A DNA stretch of 64,000 nucleotides from Comamonadaceae bacterium (GCA_947455145.1 CANGME010000015.1:1-64000), one strand, 5' to 3'. Shown: positions 8,619 through 18,189, counted from the first letter of the stretch. Made by a program: numbers and translations. Notes: generated by a model not told the origin, from the letters alone.

Positions 8619-9497
8619 ATGCCCCTCCAACTCAAACCCCTGCACCCCCTGTTTTGCGCGCAAGCCAGCGGCATCGACATCACGCAGCCCTTGTCTGAGA
8701 CAGACCTCAAAGCCATCAACACCGCGATGAACAAGTACGGTGTGCTGGTGTGGCGCGGCCAGCCGCTCACCGCGCAGCAGCAGCTCAATTTCAGCCAGTC
8801 CTTCGGCCCCTTGGACATTGGTTTGAAACGCGTCTTCCAGCGCAAGGAGCGGCTGGAAGACGAGCGCTTGATCGACATCTCTAACGTGGATGCGCAAGGC
8901 AATGTGGCAGGGCGCGACTCCCCTAAAAACCTCTCCAACTTTGCCAACCAGCTTTGGCACAGCGACAGCTCTTTCATGAAGCCGCGCGCCGCGTATTCCA
9001 TGCTGCACGCGCTGGTCACCCCCAGTTGGGGCGGCAATACCGAGTTTGCCGATCTGCGCGCCGCCTACGACGCACTGCCGCAGCGCACGCGGGACGAAAT
9101 TCAAGACCTCCAGGCCGAGCACTTCGCCCTGCACACCCGTTTGCTGTTGGGTGACGATGCCTACACGGAGGACCAGAAAAAAGCTATACCACCTGCTGTA
9201 TGGCCGCTGTCTGACACCCACCCCGGCTCCGGGCGCAAGGTCTTGTTCGTCGGCGTGCATGCGCGGCAAATCATCGGTTGGCCGGTGGCCGAAAGCCGCA
9301 TGTACTTGATGGACTTGCTTGAACACGCCACGCAACGGCCCTTCGTCTACACCCATGAGTGGGAGGAGGGCGACCTCGTCATTTGGGACAACCGCAGCAC
9401 CTTGCACCGCGGGCGGCGCTACGACATTGCCGAGCGCCGTGAGTTGCGTCGCACCACCATCAACGACACGCCTGAAGCGCAGTTGATGGCCAGTTAG
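8619..9497 (+). CDS. TauD/TfdA-family Fe(II)/2-oxoglutarate dioxygenase
   Basis: A 292-residue non-haem iron oxygenase. The iron-binding facial triad is visible as WHSDSSF (His114, Asp116) and TLHRGRR (His263), with the 2-oxoglutarate-binding arginine in RRELRRTT near residues 277-278. WDNRSTLHRGRRYD resembles TfdA (2,4-dichlorophenoxyacetate dioxygenase) more than taurine dioxygenase. Enzymes of this type hydroxylate a carbon next to an ether, sulfonate or amine and so release the group. It lies between the Bug receptor and the ThDP enzyme on the same strand with short gaps, which points to a small catabolic operon. The true substrate is unknown; the herbicide name should not be taken as function. 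Confidence 0.9.
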   Translation: MPLQLKPLHPLFCAQASGIDITQPLSETDLKAINTAMNKYGVLVWRGQPLTAQQQLNFSQSFGPLDIGLKRVFQRKERLEDERLIDISNVDAQGNVAGRDSPKNLSNFANQLWHSDSSFMKPRAAYSMLHALVTPSWGGNTEFADLRAAYDALPQRTRDEIQDLQAEHFALHTRLLLGDDAYTEDQKKAIPPAVWPLSDTHPGSGRKVLFVGVHARQIIGWPVAESRMYLMDLLEHATQRPFVYTHEWEEGDLVIWDNRSTLHRGRRYDIAERRELRRTTINDTPEAQLMAS

Positions 9498-9524
9498 TTA
9501 TTCCCAGATTAAAGAGGACACCCT

Positions 9525-11066
9525 ATGAATGGAGCTGAAAGTCTGGTTCGCACCCTACTGGCCTGCGGTATTGACACTTGTTTTGCCAACCCTGGCACGT
9601 CAGAGATGCATTTCGTGGCCGCGCTCGATGAAGTCAAAGGCATGAACTGCGTTCTGGGCTTGGCCGAGACGGTGGTTACCGGCTGCGCTGATGGCTACGC
9701 CCGCATGGCGGGCAAGCCTGCCGCCACGCTCTTGCACTGCGGGCCGGGGCTGGCCAATGGCTTGGCCAATATGCACAACGCCAAGCGCGCCTTCTCACCC
9801 ATGGTGAACATTGTGGGTGACCACGCCCTGGCGCACCGGCCTTACGACACGCCGCTGACCTCTGACGTTGAAGCCATCGCCCGGCCTTTCTCACACTGGG
9901 TACGCACCAGCATGAGCGCACCATCGGTCGGTGCTGACGCCGCTGCCGCTGTGCAAGCCGCACTCACGCCGCCCGGCCAAATCGCCACCCTGGTGCTGCC
10001 TGCTGATGCGAGCTGGAGTGCGGGTGGCCAAGTCGGCACACCCTTGGCCGTGCCCCAGCGCCAGCCCACCAGCCCTGAGAACATCAAGGCGATTGCCAGG
10101 GTGTTGCGCACCCGCCAGCCCGCGCTGCTGCTGATCTCAGGCGAGGCCTTGACCGAAGCAGGCTTGCAAGCCGCCCAGCGTGTGGCGCACATGACGGGCG
10201 CGGCCCTGCGCACACCCACCCATGTCGCCCGTCTGCCACGCGGGTTAGGGCGCGTGCCGATTGACCGCTTGCCCTATGGCATCAACCAGGCGCTTGAACT
10301 GCTCAAGCCCTTTCAGCACATTGTGCTGGTGGGTGCTAAACCGCCAGCCCCGTTCTTCGCCTACCCAGCGCGGCCCAATTCATTGGCCGCCCCCGGCACA
10401 CAGTTCCATGTGCTGGCGCGGGTCGAGCAAGATTTGGTGGGCGCGCTCCGAGATTTAGCTGATGAGCTGGGTGCACCTGAGTCCGTGCCGATTGTGCAAT
10501 CTAGTCGCCAACCGCAACTCCTCACAGGGCGCTTTGAGGCAGAGAAGTTCGCCAGCACGCTAGGCGTTTTGCTGCCCGACCACTGCATCGTCGCCGAAGA
10601 TGCGGTCACATCAGGCCGCCCCTTGTTTGAGTACACCCACAACGCCGCACCGCACGACTGGTTGCAGCTCACCGGCGGGGCTATCGGCCATGGCTTTGCT
10701 TGTGCCACCGGGGCAGCCATTGCCAGCCCAGATCGCCAAGTGGTGTGTCTACAGGCCGACGGTGCGGGCATGTACTGCCTGCAAGCCCTGTGGACGCAGG
10801 CCCGGCACAAGCTCAACGTGGTCAATGTGGTGTTTGCCAACAGCGTGTACAAAATTTTGCAAGGCGAACTGTTGGCTGTAGGGGCCACGCCGGGGCCGGT
10901 GTCGAACGACTTGTTTGATCTGGGCCGTCCAACGCTGGACTGGGTCAAGCTGGCCCAAGGCATGGGCGTTGATAGCTGCTCGGTGGACACGCTGGAGCAG
11001 TTTGCTGACGTGTTCAAGTCGGCTTGCGCCAAGCGGGGGCCATTCCTGATCGAGTTTCGAATCTGA
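9525..11066 (+). CDS. Thiamine diphosphate-dependent enzyme (acetolactate synthase/benzoylformate decarboxylase-like)
   Basis: A 513-residue ThDP enzyme of the decarboxylase/synthase superfamily. The N-terminal domain carries the activating Glu48 in LAETVVTGCADGYAR, and the C-terminal domain carries the ThDP/Mg site from ADGAG (411-415) to the Asn of FANSVYKIL. The middle FAD-type domain is degenerate. The length and the lack of a regulatory subunit gene argue against a biosynthetic acetolactate synthase; these 'large subunit-like' proteins in catabolic clusters usually act on 2-oxo acids. It is the last gene of the Bug-dioxygenase-ThDP set, so a 2-oxo acid made after the dioxygenase step is a reasonable guess. 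A hairpin overlaps its stop codon. Confidence 0.85.
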   Translation: MNGAESLVRTLLACGIDTCFANPGTSEMHFVAALDEVKGMNCVLGLAETVVTGCADGYARMAGKPAATLLHCGPGLANGLANMHNAKRAFSPMVNIVGDHALAHRPYDTPLTSDVEAIARPFSHWVRTSMSAPSVGADAAAAVQAALTPPGQIATLVLPADASWSAGGQVGTPLAVPQRQPTSPENIKAIARVLRTRQPALLLISGEALTEAGLQAAQRVAHMTGAALRTPTHVARLPRGLGRVPIDRLPYGINQALELLKPFQHIVLVGAKPPAPFFAYPARPNSLAAPGTQFHVLARVEQDLVGALRDLADELGAPESVPIVQSSRQPQLLTGRFEAEKFASTLGVLLPDHCIVAEDAVTSGRPLFEYTHNAAPHDWLQLTGGAIGHGFACATGAAIASPDRQVVCLQADGAGMYCLQALWTQARHKLNVVNVVFANSVYKILQGELLAVGATPGPVSNDLFDLGRPTLDWVKLAQGMGVDSCSVDTLEQFADVFKSACAKRGPFLIEFRI

Positions 11067-11087
11067 GGGCGTGCCCTTTCAGATTCG
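11058..11087. terminator. Bidirectional hairpin between convergent genes
   Basis: CGAATCTGA and TCAGATTCG form a perfect 9-bp stem with a GC-rich interior (GGGC/GCCC). It overlaps the stop codon of the ThDP gene and lies just beyond the end of suhB on the other strand. There is no long U-tract, so termination is inferred from position and stem strength. Confidence 0.5.
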
Positions 11088-11094
11088 CGCCTGC

Positions 11095-11988
11095 TTATTC
11101 GAAAGGTGTTTCGACGGGCGTAATGGGGGTAGTGGGTACTGCTGCGGCCTGACGCACGCCAGCCTTTTCACCTGCCGTAGCGAACTTGCTGTACTTACCC
11201 AGGATGGGCACCAACTGACCATACAGGCGCGGGGCGGCAGCCAAGCATTCTTTTTGCTCCAAAAAGTTGGAGTCGCCGGTGAAGTTGCCCACCAGTCCAC
11301 CAGCCTCAGTCACCAACAGCGAGCCTGCTGCCACGTCCCAGGGTTGCAGGCCGGTTTCAAAAAATCCATCGGTCAATCCAGCAGCCACATGGGCCAAGTC
11401 TAACGCTGCCGCACCGGGGCGGCGCAGGCCCGCTGTGCGCGGCATGATGTCGCCCAAAATGGCCAGGTGCTGTTTGAAGTTGTCGCCCTCGCGGAAAGGG
11501 AATCCGGTGGCCAGCAGGCATTGTTTGAGATCGGTGCGCTTGCTCACGCGCAGGCGGCGGTCATTGACAAACGCGCCGCGCCCTTTGGTGGCGGTGTAGA
11601 GGTCGTTGCGGGTGGGGTCGTAAATGACGGCTTGCTCAATCTTGCCTTTGACGGCCAGCGCAATGCTGACGCAGTAAAACGGGAAGCCGTGGATGAAGTT
11701 GGTGGTGCCGTCTAGTGGATCGATGATCCAAATGAATTCGGAATCTTGCGCACCGTGCTCGCTGCCCGATTCTTCGGCCAAGATGCCGTGGCCAGGGTAG
11801 GCGGTGAGCAGCGTCTCGATGATGGCCTGCTCGCTAGCGTGATCGACTTCAGTAACAAAGTCATTCACCTGCTTTTGCGAAATGCGCACCGCCTCCAGAT
11901 CGAGCGCGGCGCGGTTGATGATGGAGCCAGCGGCGCGGGCGGCCTTGATGGCCACATTGATCATGGGATGTAAATTGGGAGACGGCAT
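11095..11988 (-). CDS. suhB: Inositol-1-monophosphatase family protein SuhB
   Basis: A 297-residue Mg-dependent phosphatase. Metal-binding motifs are AEESG (Glu72-Glu73), DPLDGTTNF (Asp90 and Asp93) and the later [15 protein letters not shown]. In enterobacteria SuhB hydrolyses inositol monophosphate in vitro and also helps rRNA antitermination with the Nus factors; the N-terminus [15 protein letters not shown] is that of the SuhB group. Relatives average about 265 residues, and this one has an extra 30-residue Thr/Pro/Ala-rich tail. Met1 or Met9 could be the start; no ribosome site separates them. It is divergent from trmJ with about 115 bases between them. Confidence 0.92.
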   Translation of the reverse strand: MPSPNLHPMINVAIKAARAAGSIINRAALDLEAVRISQKQVNDFVTEVDHASEQAIIETLLTAYPGHGILAEESGSEHGAQDSEFIWIIDPLDGTTNFIHGFPFYCVSIALAVKGKIEQAVIYDPTRNDLYTATKGRGAFVNDRRLRVSKRTDLKQCLLATGFPFREGDNFKQHLAILGDIMPRTAGLRRPGAAALDLAHVAAGLTDGFFETGLQPWDVAAGSLLVTEAGGLVGNFTGDSNFLEQKECLAAAPRLYGQLVPILGKYSKFATAGEKAGVRQAAAVPTTPITPVETPFE

Positions 11989-12104
11989 AAATTGTGTAGA
12001 TTGTGGGACAGGCCTTGAGCGCTGTCCCCAACTGATTAAGAACTAAGGGGAACTGCACGGCGATGCGGGCAGCGACAATAGGCTAATTTTACCCGCCGCC
12101 TTTG

Positions 12105-13097
12105 ATGTCCATGCCTACCCCTGTTAAAACCCCGCCCTGGCGCACCCGTTTCATCTTGCTCAACACCAGCCATGCGGGCAATGTGGGTGCGGCGGCGCGG
12201 GCCATCAAGGTTATGGGCTTTAGCGAGATGGTGCTGGTCGCCCCACGCTGGGCCAATGTGCTGCGCCGTGAGGAAACCATCCAGCGCGCCAGCGGTGCGC
12301 TGGACGTGCTGGCCAACGCCCGCATTGTGGACACGCTGGACGAGGCGCTGGACGGCATGACGCACCTGTGCGCCACCGCCATGACCCCGCGCGACTTCGG
12401 CCCGCCCACGGTGACACCGCGTGAGCATTTTGAGTCGCTGACTCGTCATTCCCGCGAAGGCGGGAATCCAGAAGCTGCCGACGATGTAGCCCGAGGCATG
12501 GCCTTCCTGTTCGGCTCCGAGCGCTTTGGCATGACGAACGAAGACGTGTATCGATGCCACGCTTGCCTGAGCATCCCGACCAACCCGAGCTTTGGCTCGC
12601 TTAATCTGGCGGCGGCTTTGCAGGTGATTGCCTACGATTGGCGGCTGGCGTTGGGGGGCTTCTCTGCTCCCGATCTCCTTGAGCCTTCGCCATCCGTTCG
12701 CCCTGAGCTTGTCGAAGGGCTTGGCGTTGACCCCGGGGTGCAGGCAGAGCAGATGCCGGGGGCTCATACGCTGCGCTTTTTGAAATCGCCCCCAACATCC
12801 GCTCTGCCCGCACCCCTGCCGTTGTCTATTCGTGCGGAGTTACCTCGGCGACTGGCCGACGCCCAGCAAGTAGCAGGCATGCTCAAGCACTTGGAACAAG
12901 CCCTCGTAGCCATCGACTTTCTCGACCCAGCCGCCCCCAAAAAACTCATGCCCCGCCTGAACCAACTGTTCAACCGCGCAGAAGTCACGCAAGAAGAAAT
13001 CCACATCTTGCGCGGCGTGGCCAAAGCCATGCTGGACGTGGCGGCACGGAGCGCTACACCCACCCCTACACCGACATCCTTACCCGCAAAAGGATAG
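12105..13097 (+). CDS. trmJ: tRNA (cytidine/uridine-2'-O-) methyltransferase TrmJ, repeat-expanded
   Basis: A SPOUT-class RNA 2'-O-methyltransferase; TrmJ methylates position 32 of tRNAs. Family motifs are the N-terminal NTSHAGNVGAAARAIKVMG, the middle FLFGSERFGMTNEDV, and SIPTNPSFGSLNLAAA of the AdoMet knot, followed by a helical C-terminal domain (MPRLNQLFNRA). Two repeat-derived inserts are in frame: RHSREGGNPEAADD just before FLFGSER, and RPELVEG with flanking residues after the knot. They lengthen the protein to about 331 residues, against roughly 250 for relatives. Start candidates are TTG 12102, ATG 12105 and ATG 12111. cysE begins 9 bases after the stop, so the two are likely co-transcribed. 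Confidence 0.9.
   Translation: MSMPTPVKTPPWRTRFILLNTSHAGNVGAAARAIKVMGFSEMVLVAPRWANVLRREETIQRASGALDVLANARIVDTLDEALDGMTHLCATAMTPRDFGPPTVTPREHFESLTRHSREGGNPEAADDVARGMAFLFGSERFGMTNEDVYRCHACLSIPTNPSFGSLNLAAALQVIAYDWRLALGGFSAPDLLEPSPSVRPELVEGLGVDPGVQAEQMPGAHTLRFLKSPPTSALPAPLPLSIRAELPRRLADAQQVAGMLKHLEQALVAIDFLDPAAPKKLMPRLNQLFNRAEVTQEEIHILRGVAKAMLDVAARSATPTPTPTSLPAKG
12444..12471 (+). repeat. Dispersed palindromic repeat (ATTCCCGCG type) inside trmJ
   Basis: The palindrome ATTCCCGCgaagGCGGGAAT with flanking CGTC/CCAG is the widespread short repeat that encodes HSREGGNP. It lies within the trmJ frame. A diverged copy lies at 25622-25650. Confidence 0.85.
12695..12720 (+). repeat. Dispersed repeat, GAGCTTGTCGAAGG family, inside trmJ
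   Basis: Single copy of the CGTTCGCCCTGAGCTTGTCG type, read in frame as RPELVEG. It is one of nine loci of this family in the window. Confidence 0.88.
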
Positions 13098-13106
13098 ACT
13101 TCAAAC

Positions 13107-13880
13107 ATGTTTTTCAGACTCCGCTCCGACATCCAATGCATTCTTGACCGCGACCCAGCTGCGCGAACCGCCTGGGAGGTGCTGACCTGCTACCCCGGCC
13201 TGCACGCACTGTTTTTGCACCGCCGTGCTCATTGGTGCTGGAGCCATGGTTTGAAGTGGCTTGGGCGCTTCATCGCGCACTGCTCACGCATCCTCACCGG
13301 CATTGAGATTCACCCCGCTGCCAAGATCGGCCCGTGCGTCTTCATCGACCACGGCATGGGTGTGGTGATTGGCGAAACGGCTGAGGTTGGCAGTGGTTGC
13401 ACCATCTATCACGGTGTTACCTTGGGCGGCACCTCGCTCTACAAAGGGGCCAAGCGCCACCCCACCCTAGGCAATGACGTGGTGGTGGGTGCAGGGGCCA
13501 AAGTATTGGGTGGCTTTACCGTGGGTGATGGGGCGCGTATCGGCTCCAATGCGGTGGTCACCAAACCCGTGCCCCCAGGGGCCACGGCGGTGGGCAACCC
13601 AGCGCGCATCATCGAAGCCGAATCAGACCTCAAACGCGAAGAAACCGCCTCCCGCCTGGGCTTCTCAGCCTACGGCGTCACGCAAAACGACGACCCGTTG
13701 AGCCAAGCCATGCGCGGCCTGATTGACAACGCCTCCTCGCAAGAGCACCAGATTGCCCTGCTGTGGCAAGCGATTGAACAACTCTCCAAAGGGCAATCTA
13801 CGCCGAGTTGCGTGCCCGGTGACGCGGCCCGGAGTGAGAACTTTGAGGCGGCGAAGTTGAATCAGCTGGTGGGGAAATAG
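13107..13880 (+). CDS. cysE: Serine O-acetyltransferase
   Basis: A 257-residue left-handed beta-helix acetyltransferase that makes O-acetylserine from serine and acetyl-CoA, the first step of cysteine synthesis. The N-terminal helical part ([18 protein letters not shown]) and the hexapeptide region are clear: [31 protein letters not shown], and [31 protein letters not shown] contains the catalytic His and Asp. The short EpsC-like N-terminus is typical of beta- and Gram-positive forms. It has a ribosome site AAAGGA about 12 bases before ATG 13107 and follows trmJ directly. A cysB regulator is elsewhere in the window (43924), but no CysB site was identified here. Confidence 0.94.
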   Translation: MFFRLRSDIQCILDRDPAARTAWEVLTCYPGLHALFLHRRAHWCWSHGLKWLGRFIAHCSRILTGIEIHPAAKIGPCVFIDHGMGVVIGETAEVGSGCTIYHGVTLGGTSLYKGAKRHPTLGNDVVVGAGAKVLGGFTVGDGARIGSNAVVTKPVPPGATAVGNPARIIEAESDLKREETASRLGFSAYGVTQNDDPLSQAMRGLIDNASSQEHQIALLWQAIEQLSKGQSTPSCVPGDAARSENFEAAKLNQLVGK

Positions 13881-13926
13881 GCCTACGGTTTTCTTGCTAT
13901 CTTTAACAGTAAAGGTGACAAAAACA

Positions 13927-13962
13927 TTGACAGAGCCTAAATAGAGGTCACAATTGAATTGT
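13927..13962 (+). promoter_or_regulatory. Promoter with overlapping palindromic operator for the toxin-antitoxin pair
   Basis: TTGACA (13927-13932), a 16-base spacer and CACAAT (13949-13954) resemble a sigma-70 promoter. The perfect palindrome ACAATT-G-AATTGT (13950-13962) overlaps the -10 box and lies about 24 bases before the antitoxin start. Autorepression by the antitoxin at such a site is usual for Phd/YefM systems; binding here is inferred. Confidence 0.55.
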
Positions 13963-13985
13963 AAAAAATCTACAAAAGGTCGCTT

Positions 13986-14249
13986 ATGCAAGTTTCAATG
14001 CGTGAATTTAAGTCACATTTAGCGCAGTACGTGAGCCAAGCGCAGTCGGGTCAACTCATTGAATTGACCTCGCATCGCAAGGTGGTTGCACGGCTTGCGG
14101 GTGTTTTACCCTTCGATGGATCGCCTGTATCGCGCCTGTTGGCGGCGGGTGCAGCAGCCTGGCAGGGCGGTAAGCCTGAAGGCGCAAGGCTGGTGCTACA
14201 ACAAAAAGGCACGCCCGTTTCCAAAATGGTGCTGGATGATCGCGGATGA
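13986..14249 (+). CDS. Phd/YefM-type antitoxin
   Basis: An 87-residue protein whose N-terminal half, MQVSMREFKSHLAQYVSQAQ followed by IELTSHRKVVARL, is the Phd/YefM DNA-binding fold. The C-terminal half, predicted to wrap the toxin, is not conserved. AAAAGG precedes ATG 13986 by 7 bases. Its TGA (14247-14249) overlaps the toxin ATG (14246) as ATGA, so the two are translationally coupled. Its likely roles are to neutralise the PIN toxin and to repress the operon at the palindrome just upstream. Confidence 0.85.
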   Translation: MQVSMREFKSHLAQYVSQAQSGQLIELTSHRKVVARLAGVLPFDGSPVSRLLAAGAAAWQGGKPEGARLVLQQKGTPVSKMVLDDRG

Positions 14250-14671
14250 TCTTATTCTGCGACACGTCGGCCTTGGTGAAACTCTACATTGCAGAGCCAG
14301 AGAGCGACGCGCTCAAGGCGCGGGTGCTTGAGGCGGAGGCTGTCGTGGTATGCCGCATTGCCTGGGCCGAAGCCCATGCTGCGCTGTCCAGACGGGCGCG
14401 AGAAGTTACTGAAGATGCAGCCACTATTGAACAAGCTAAGGCCGCGCTTGCCGCAGATTGGCCGCGTTTTGTGGTGCTGGATATTGACCAGCCTTTGGTC
14501 GAAAGAGCAGGGGAGTATGCCGACACATTTGCGCTGCGCGGCTATGACAGCATCCAGCTTGCGGCAGCTTTTGAAACCGGACGCATTGCGCAATCTGCCA
14601 TCTGTTTCGCGTGTTTTGATACGCGATTGACTAAGGCCGCCAAATTGCTGGGTATGGAGTGCCTGTCATAA
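14246..14671 (+). CDS. PIN-domain ribonuclease toxin (VapC-like)
   Basis: A 141-residue PIN-domain protein. The four expected acidic residues are Asp6 (ILFCDTSALVKLY), Glu42 (WAEAHAAL), Asp100 (RGYDSIQLAAA) and Asp124 (CFDTRLTKAA), so the Mg-dependent RNase site appears complete. VapC-type toxins cut tRNA or rRNA when released from their antitoxin. Here the partner is a Phd/YefM antitoxin rather than an AbrB or ribbon-helix-helix VapB, a mixed pairing that is known but less common. The gene's last six bases overlap the end of the convergent mog gene. Confidence 0.88.
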   Translation: MILFCDTSALVKLYIAEPESDALKARVLEAEAVVVCRIAWAEAHAALSRRAREVTEDAATIEQAKAALAADWPRFVVLDIDQPLVERAGEYADTFALRGYDSIQLAAAFETGRIAQSAICFACFDTRLTKAAKLLGMECLS

Positions 14672-15262
14672 AGATAAAGGCCGCATAGCGGACTTGGGCC
14701 GGAATGCCTTGCACACCGCGTCGTTTGTTTCCATGTACGGCCCGCCGATCAGATCCACGCAGTAGGGCACGGCGGCGAAGATGCCGGCCATGAGGGATTG
14801 GCCTTCGGCGTCTTTCAGGCCTTCCAGCGTTTCTTGAATAGCCTTCGGTTGGCCCGGCAGGTTGATGATCAAACTCTGGTGGCGAATCACCGCCACCTGG
14901 CGTGACAAGATTGCCGTCGGTACGAACTTCAGGCTGATCTGGCGCATTTGCTCACCAAAACCCGGCATTTCCTTGTGCGCCACGGCCAGTGTGGCTTCGG
15001 GCGTGACGTCGCGCAGGGCCGGGCCGGTGCCGCCGGTGGTGAGCACCAGGTTGCAACCGGCATCGACCAGCTCGATCAGCGTGGCGCTGATACGGGCTTG
15101 CTCATCAGGGATCAGGCGTGGCTCAAAGCGGATGGGGTTTTGCAGTGCACGGGTGAGCCAGTCTTGCAGGGCGGGCAGGCCTTTGTCCACGTACACGCCG
15201 CTGGAGGCGCGGTCGCTGATGGAGACGATGCCGATTTTGATGGGGTCGAAGGGGGTGTTCAT
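14666..15262 (-). CDS. mog: Molybdopterin adenylyltransferase
   Basis: A 198-residue MogA/MoaB-fold protein that activates molybdopterin by adenylylation before molybdenum insertion. Motifs seen: IGIVSISDRASSGVYVDKG at the N-terminus, the nucleotide-binding TTGGTGPALRDVTPEAT, and INLPGQPKAIQE. The conserved SDR, TTGGTG and PG motifs favour Mog over the larger MoeA. ATG 15262 is chosen because homology begins there; the longer frame to 15412 would run into acnA. It lies 31 bases after acnA on the same strand and may be read from the acnA promoter. Confidence 0.9.
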   Translation of the reverse strand: MNTPFDPIKIGIVSISDRASSGVYVDKGLPALQDWLTRALQNPIRFEPRLIPDEQARISATLIELVDAGCNLVLTTGGTGPALRDVTPEATLAVAHKEMPGFGEQMRQISLKFVPTAILSRQVAVIRHQSLIINLPGQPKAIQETLEGLKDAEGQSLMAGIFAAVPYCVDLIGGPYMETNDAVCKAFRPKSAMRPLSL

Positions 15263-15293
15263 GCAAAGAATCATAAACGCGCATAAATACACA

Positions 15294-18086
15294 TCACGCC
15301 AGCAACTGCCGTAGCACATAAGGCAGGATACCGCCACTGCGGTAGTAATCCACCTCAATAGGGGTGTCGATGCGCAGGGTGAGCAGCACGTCTTTCTCGG
15401 TACCGTCATCATAGGTAATGTGCATGCGGGCGTCGCTTTGGGGTTTGAGCGCGGGGTGGGGCAGGATGTCGATGAACTCGTCGCCTTTTAGCCCCAAAGT
15501 TTCCCAGGACACAGCGCCTTTGAACTGCAAGGGCAACACGCCCATGCCCACCAGATTGGAGCGGTGAATGCGCTCAAAGCTGCGCGCAACCACCGCCTTG
15601 ATGCCCAGCAACTGCGTGCCTTTGGCGGCCCAGTCACGGCTCGACCCGGTGCCGTATTCTTCACCTGCAAACACCACGGTGGACTCGCCGTTTTTCATGT
15701 AACGCTGGGCGGCTTCAAAGATGCTCAGGGTGTCGCCCGAGGGTCGGTGCAGGGTCAAGCCACCTTCCACCCGAGAGCCATCAGGGCCGGGGGGCAACAT
15801 CAGATTCTTGATGCGCACATTGGCAAAGGTGCCGCGCATCATGACCTCATGGTGGCCGCGCCGCGCACCATAGGAGTTGAAGTCCGCCTTCTTCACGCCA
15901 TGCGCCAGCAGCCACTGGCCCGCAGGCGAATGTTCGTCAATCGCGCCCGCTGGAGAGATGTGGTCGGTGGTGATGGAATCGCCAAACAGGGCCATGATGC
16001 GAGCGCTTTGCACTTGGGTAGGTGGCGTAGCGCCATCACCGTTCGGGCTGAGCTTGTCGAAGCCATTCGACAAGCTCAGCCCGAGCGGTTTTTGGCTAGT
16101 GGCATCTATTGAGAAATCCTCAAAATAAGGCGGCTCGGCAATGTAGCTGCTGCTCGGCCATGTGTAGCTTTTTCCACTCACCCCGTGAATGGCCCCCCAC
16201 AGTTGGCCGGGATCGGTCTTGAGTTTGGCGTAGTTTTCGCGGAAGGCCGGTCCGTTCATCGCGAACTTCATGAGCGCGGCGATTTCGTCGCTACTGGGCC
16301 AGATGTCGCCCAGGTACACGTCACGCCCGCCTGTGCCCTGGCCCACGGGCTCGGTCATCAGGTCGCGCATCACCGTGCCTGCGATGGCATAGGCCACCAC
16401 CAGCGGCGGACTGGCCAGAAAGTTGGCCTTGAGCCGGGGGTGGATGCGGGCCTCAAAGTTGCGGTTGCCCGAGAGCACGGCGGCGCAGATCAGGTCATTT
16501 TTTGTAATCACATCGTTGAGTTCGGGGCTGAGGTCGCCCGAGTTGCCGATGCAGGTGGTGCAGCCATAACCGGCCAGGGAAAAGCCGAGTTGCTCGAGGT
16601 AGGGCAGCAGGCCGGTTTGCATCAGGTACTGCGTCACGATGCGCGAACCCGGGGCCAGCGAGGTCTTGATGTGCGGCTGCACCCGCAGGCCCGCCTGCAC
16701 CGCCTTTTTGGCCAGCAGCCCGGCAGCCAGCAAAACGCTGGGGTTGGAGGTGTTGGTGCAACTGGTGATGGCGGCAATCAGGATGTCGCCGTGGCCGACG
16801 GTGATGTCACCCTGGCTGCTCTTCACCGGAAAACGCTGCGGCAGTCTCTGCGCGGGCTGGTTAAAGCCGTTGTTGGCATTGGGCTGGCTGAACAGGTTTG
16901 TGAACTGTGTGGCGACTTGGCCGATCTCGATCCGGTCTTGCGGTCGCTTGGGGCCCGCCAGACTGGGGCTGACCGTGCCCAAGTCCAGTGTGACGACCTG
17001 CGAGTAGTCAACATCACCTGAGCTGGGCACACCAAACAGGCCTTGGGCCTTGAAGTAAGACGCAAAGGTGTCGATTTCTTCCGCCGTGCGGCCTGTGCCT
17101 TTGAAGTAGTCCAGGGTCTTTTCATCCACGGGGAAGAAACCCATGGTGGCCCCGTACTCTGGTGCCATATTGGCAATGGTGGCGCGGTCGGGCAGGGCCA
17201 GGCTGCGCGTGCCCTCGCCAAAAAACTCGACAAACTTGCCCACCACCTTATGGCGGCGCAAGATTTCTGTCACCGCCAGCACCAGGTCGGTAGCGGTTAC
17301 ACCCTCGCGCAGACGGCCGGTCAGTTCAAACCCCACCACGTCGGGCGTCAAGAAGTACACCGGCTGGCCCAGCATGGCGGCTTCGGCCTCAATGCCGCCC
17401 ACGCCCCAGCCCACCACGCCCAGACCGTTGATCATGGTCGTGTGGCTGTCCGTGCCCACCAGCGTGTCGGGGTAGAAAACGCCGTCTGCCCGGCGGTGCA
17501 CGCCGCGCGCCAAAAACTCCAGATTCACCTGATGAACGATCCCAAAACCCGGTGGCACGACGCCAAAGGTGTCAAAGGCCTGCATGCCCCACTTCAGGAA
17601 CTGGTAGCGCTCCTTGTTGCGCAAAAACTCCAGCCGCATGTTGATGTCCAGCGACTCAGGGTGGCCGTAGTCGTCCACCATCACCGAGTGGTCCACCACC
17701 AAGTCCACCGGCACCAGCGGCTCAATGCGCTGCGGGTCTTTGCCCAGTCGCTTGGCTGTACTGCGCATGGCGGCCAGATCCACCAGCAGCGGCACGCCGG
17801 TGAAGTCTTGCAGCACCACGCGTGACACCGTGAACGCAATCTCCTGCGTGCGTTCGTGGCCGGTTGGTGGTACTGCCGTCCAATTTGCCAACTGTTTGAC
17901 TTGCTCGGTGGTGACTTTGTGGCCATCGCAATGGCGCAGCACCGACTCCAGCACGATGCGCAGGGACACGGGCAGGCGTTTGATGCTGGGCCAGGTTTGG
18001 GCTAACTCTTGCAGCGAGTAGAACTTGCCTGTTTTGCCGGAGGGCGTTTTGAAGGTTTTGAGGGTGGTGGCGAAGGGGTGGGGCAT
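15294..18086 (-). CDS. acnA: Aconitate hydratase A, repeat-expanded
   Basis: A 930-residue monomeric aconitase of the IRP1/AcnA type that interconverts citrate and isocitrate in the TCA cycle. The 4Fe-4S ligands are Cys443 (CTNTSNPS) and Cys509/Cys512 (CTTCIGNSG). [11 protein letters not shown] at the start, [28 protein letters not shown], and the C-terminal swivelling domain with [16 protein letters not shown] are all typical. ATG 18086 is preferred over 18140 because of the AAGGAG site just upstream and family alignment. About residues 667-682 ([15 protein letters not shown]) come from an inserted paired repeat in the linker before the C-terminal domain, so the fold is probably intact. The promoter region contains the large inverted repeat at 18190-18660. 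Confidence 0.95.
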   Translation of the reverse strand: MPHPFATTLKTFKTPSGKTGKFYSLQELAQTWPSIKRLPVSLRIVLESVLRHCDGHKVTTEQVKQLANWTAVPPTGHERTQEIAFTVSRVVLQDFTGVPLLVDLAAMRSTAKRLGKDPQRIEPLVPVDLVVDHSVMVDDYGHPESLDINMRLEFLRNKERYQFLKWGMQAFDTFGVVPPGFGIVHQVNLEFLARGVHRRADGVFYPDTLVGTDSHTTMINGLGVVGWGVGGIEAEAAMLGQPVYFLTPDVVGFELTGRLREGVTATDLVLAVTEILRRHKVVGKFVEFFGEGTRSLALPDRATIANMAPEYGATMGFFPVDEKTLDYFKGTGRTAEEIDTFASYFKAQGLFGVPSSGDVDYSQVVTLDLGTVSPSLAGPKRPQDRIEIGQVATQFTNLFSQPNANNGFNQPAQRLPQRFPVKSSQGDITVGHGDILIAAITSCTNTSNPSVLLAAGLLAKKAVQAGLRVQPHIKTSLAPGSRIVTQYLMQTGLLPYLEQLGFSLAGYGCTTCIGNSGDLSPELNDVITKNDLICAAVLSGNRNFEARIHPRLKANFLASPPLVVAYAIAGTVMRDLMTEPVGQGTGGRDVYLGDIWPSSDEIAALMKFAMNGPAFRENYAKLKTDPGQLWGAIHGVSGKSYTWPSSSYIAEPPYFEDFSIDATSQKPLGLSLSNGFDKLSPNGDGATPPTQVQSARIMALFGDSITTDHISPAGAIDEHSPAGQWLLAHGVKKADFNSYGARRGHHEVMMRGTFANVRIKNLMLPPGPDGSRVEGGLTLHRPSGDTLSIFEAAQRYMKNGESTVVFAGEEYGTGSSRDWAAKGTQLLGIKAVVARSFERIHRSNLVGMGVLPLQFKGAVSWETLGLKGDEFIDILPHPALKPQSDARMHITYDDGTEKDVLLTLRIDTPIEVDYYRSGGILPYVLRQLLA
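16039..16088. repeat. Inverted pair of GAGCTTGTCGAAGG repeats inside acnA
   Basis: Two head-to-head copies (CCGTTCGGGCTGAGCTTGTC and its near reverse complement) form a long hairpin. They are translated within acnA without a stop. Confidence 0.88.
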
Positions 18087-18189
18087 GGGAACTCCTTGGG
18101 CTTCTCCCCTCAGTTTGGTTCTTGTTGGGGGGAAATGCAAAGGGGTTTATTGCGTTTGTGCTTTTGCTGGGTTTTGTAGCTTCGCCACG

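Noticed and set aside
7695-9407. Long minus-strand open frame (570 codons) opposite the Bug and dioxygenase genes
   Set aside because: It is the antisense shadow of two well-supported genes in high-GC DNA, has low-complexity His/Gly/Gln-rich composition and no family motif.
7623-9497. Naming the dioxygenase as taurine or 2,4-D dioxygenase
   Set aside because: The iron and 2-oxoglutarate sites define only the family; substrate residues cannot be read reliably.
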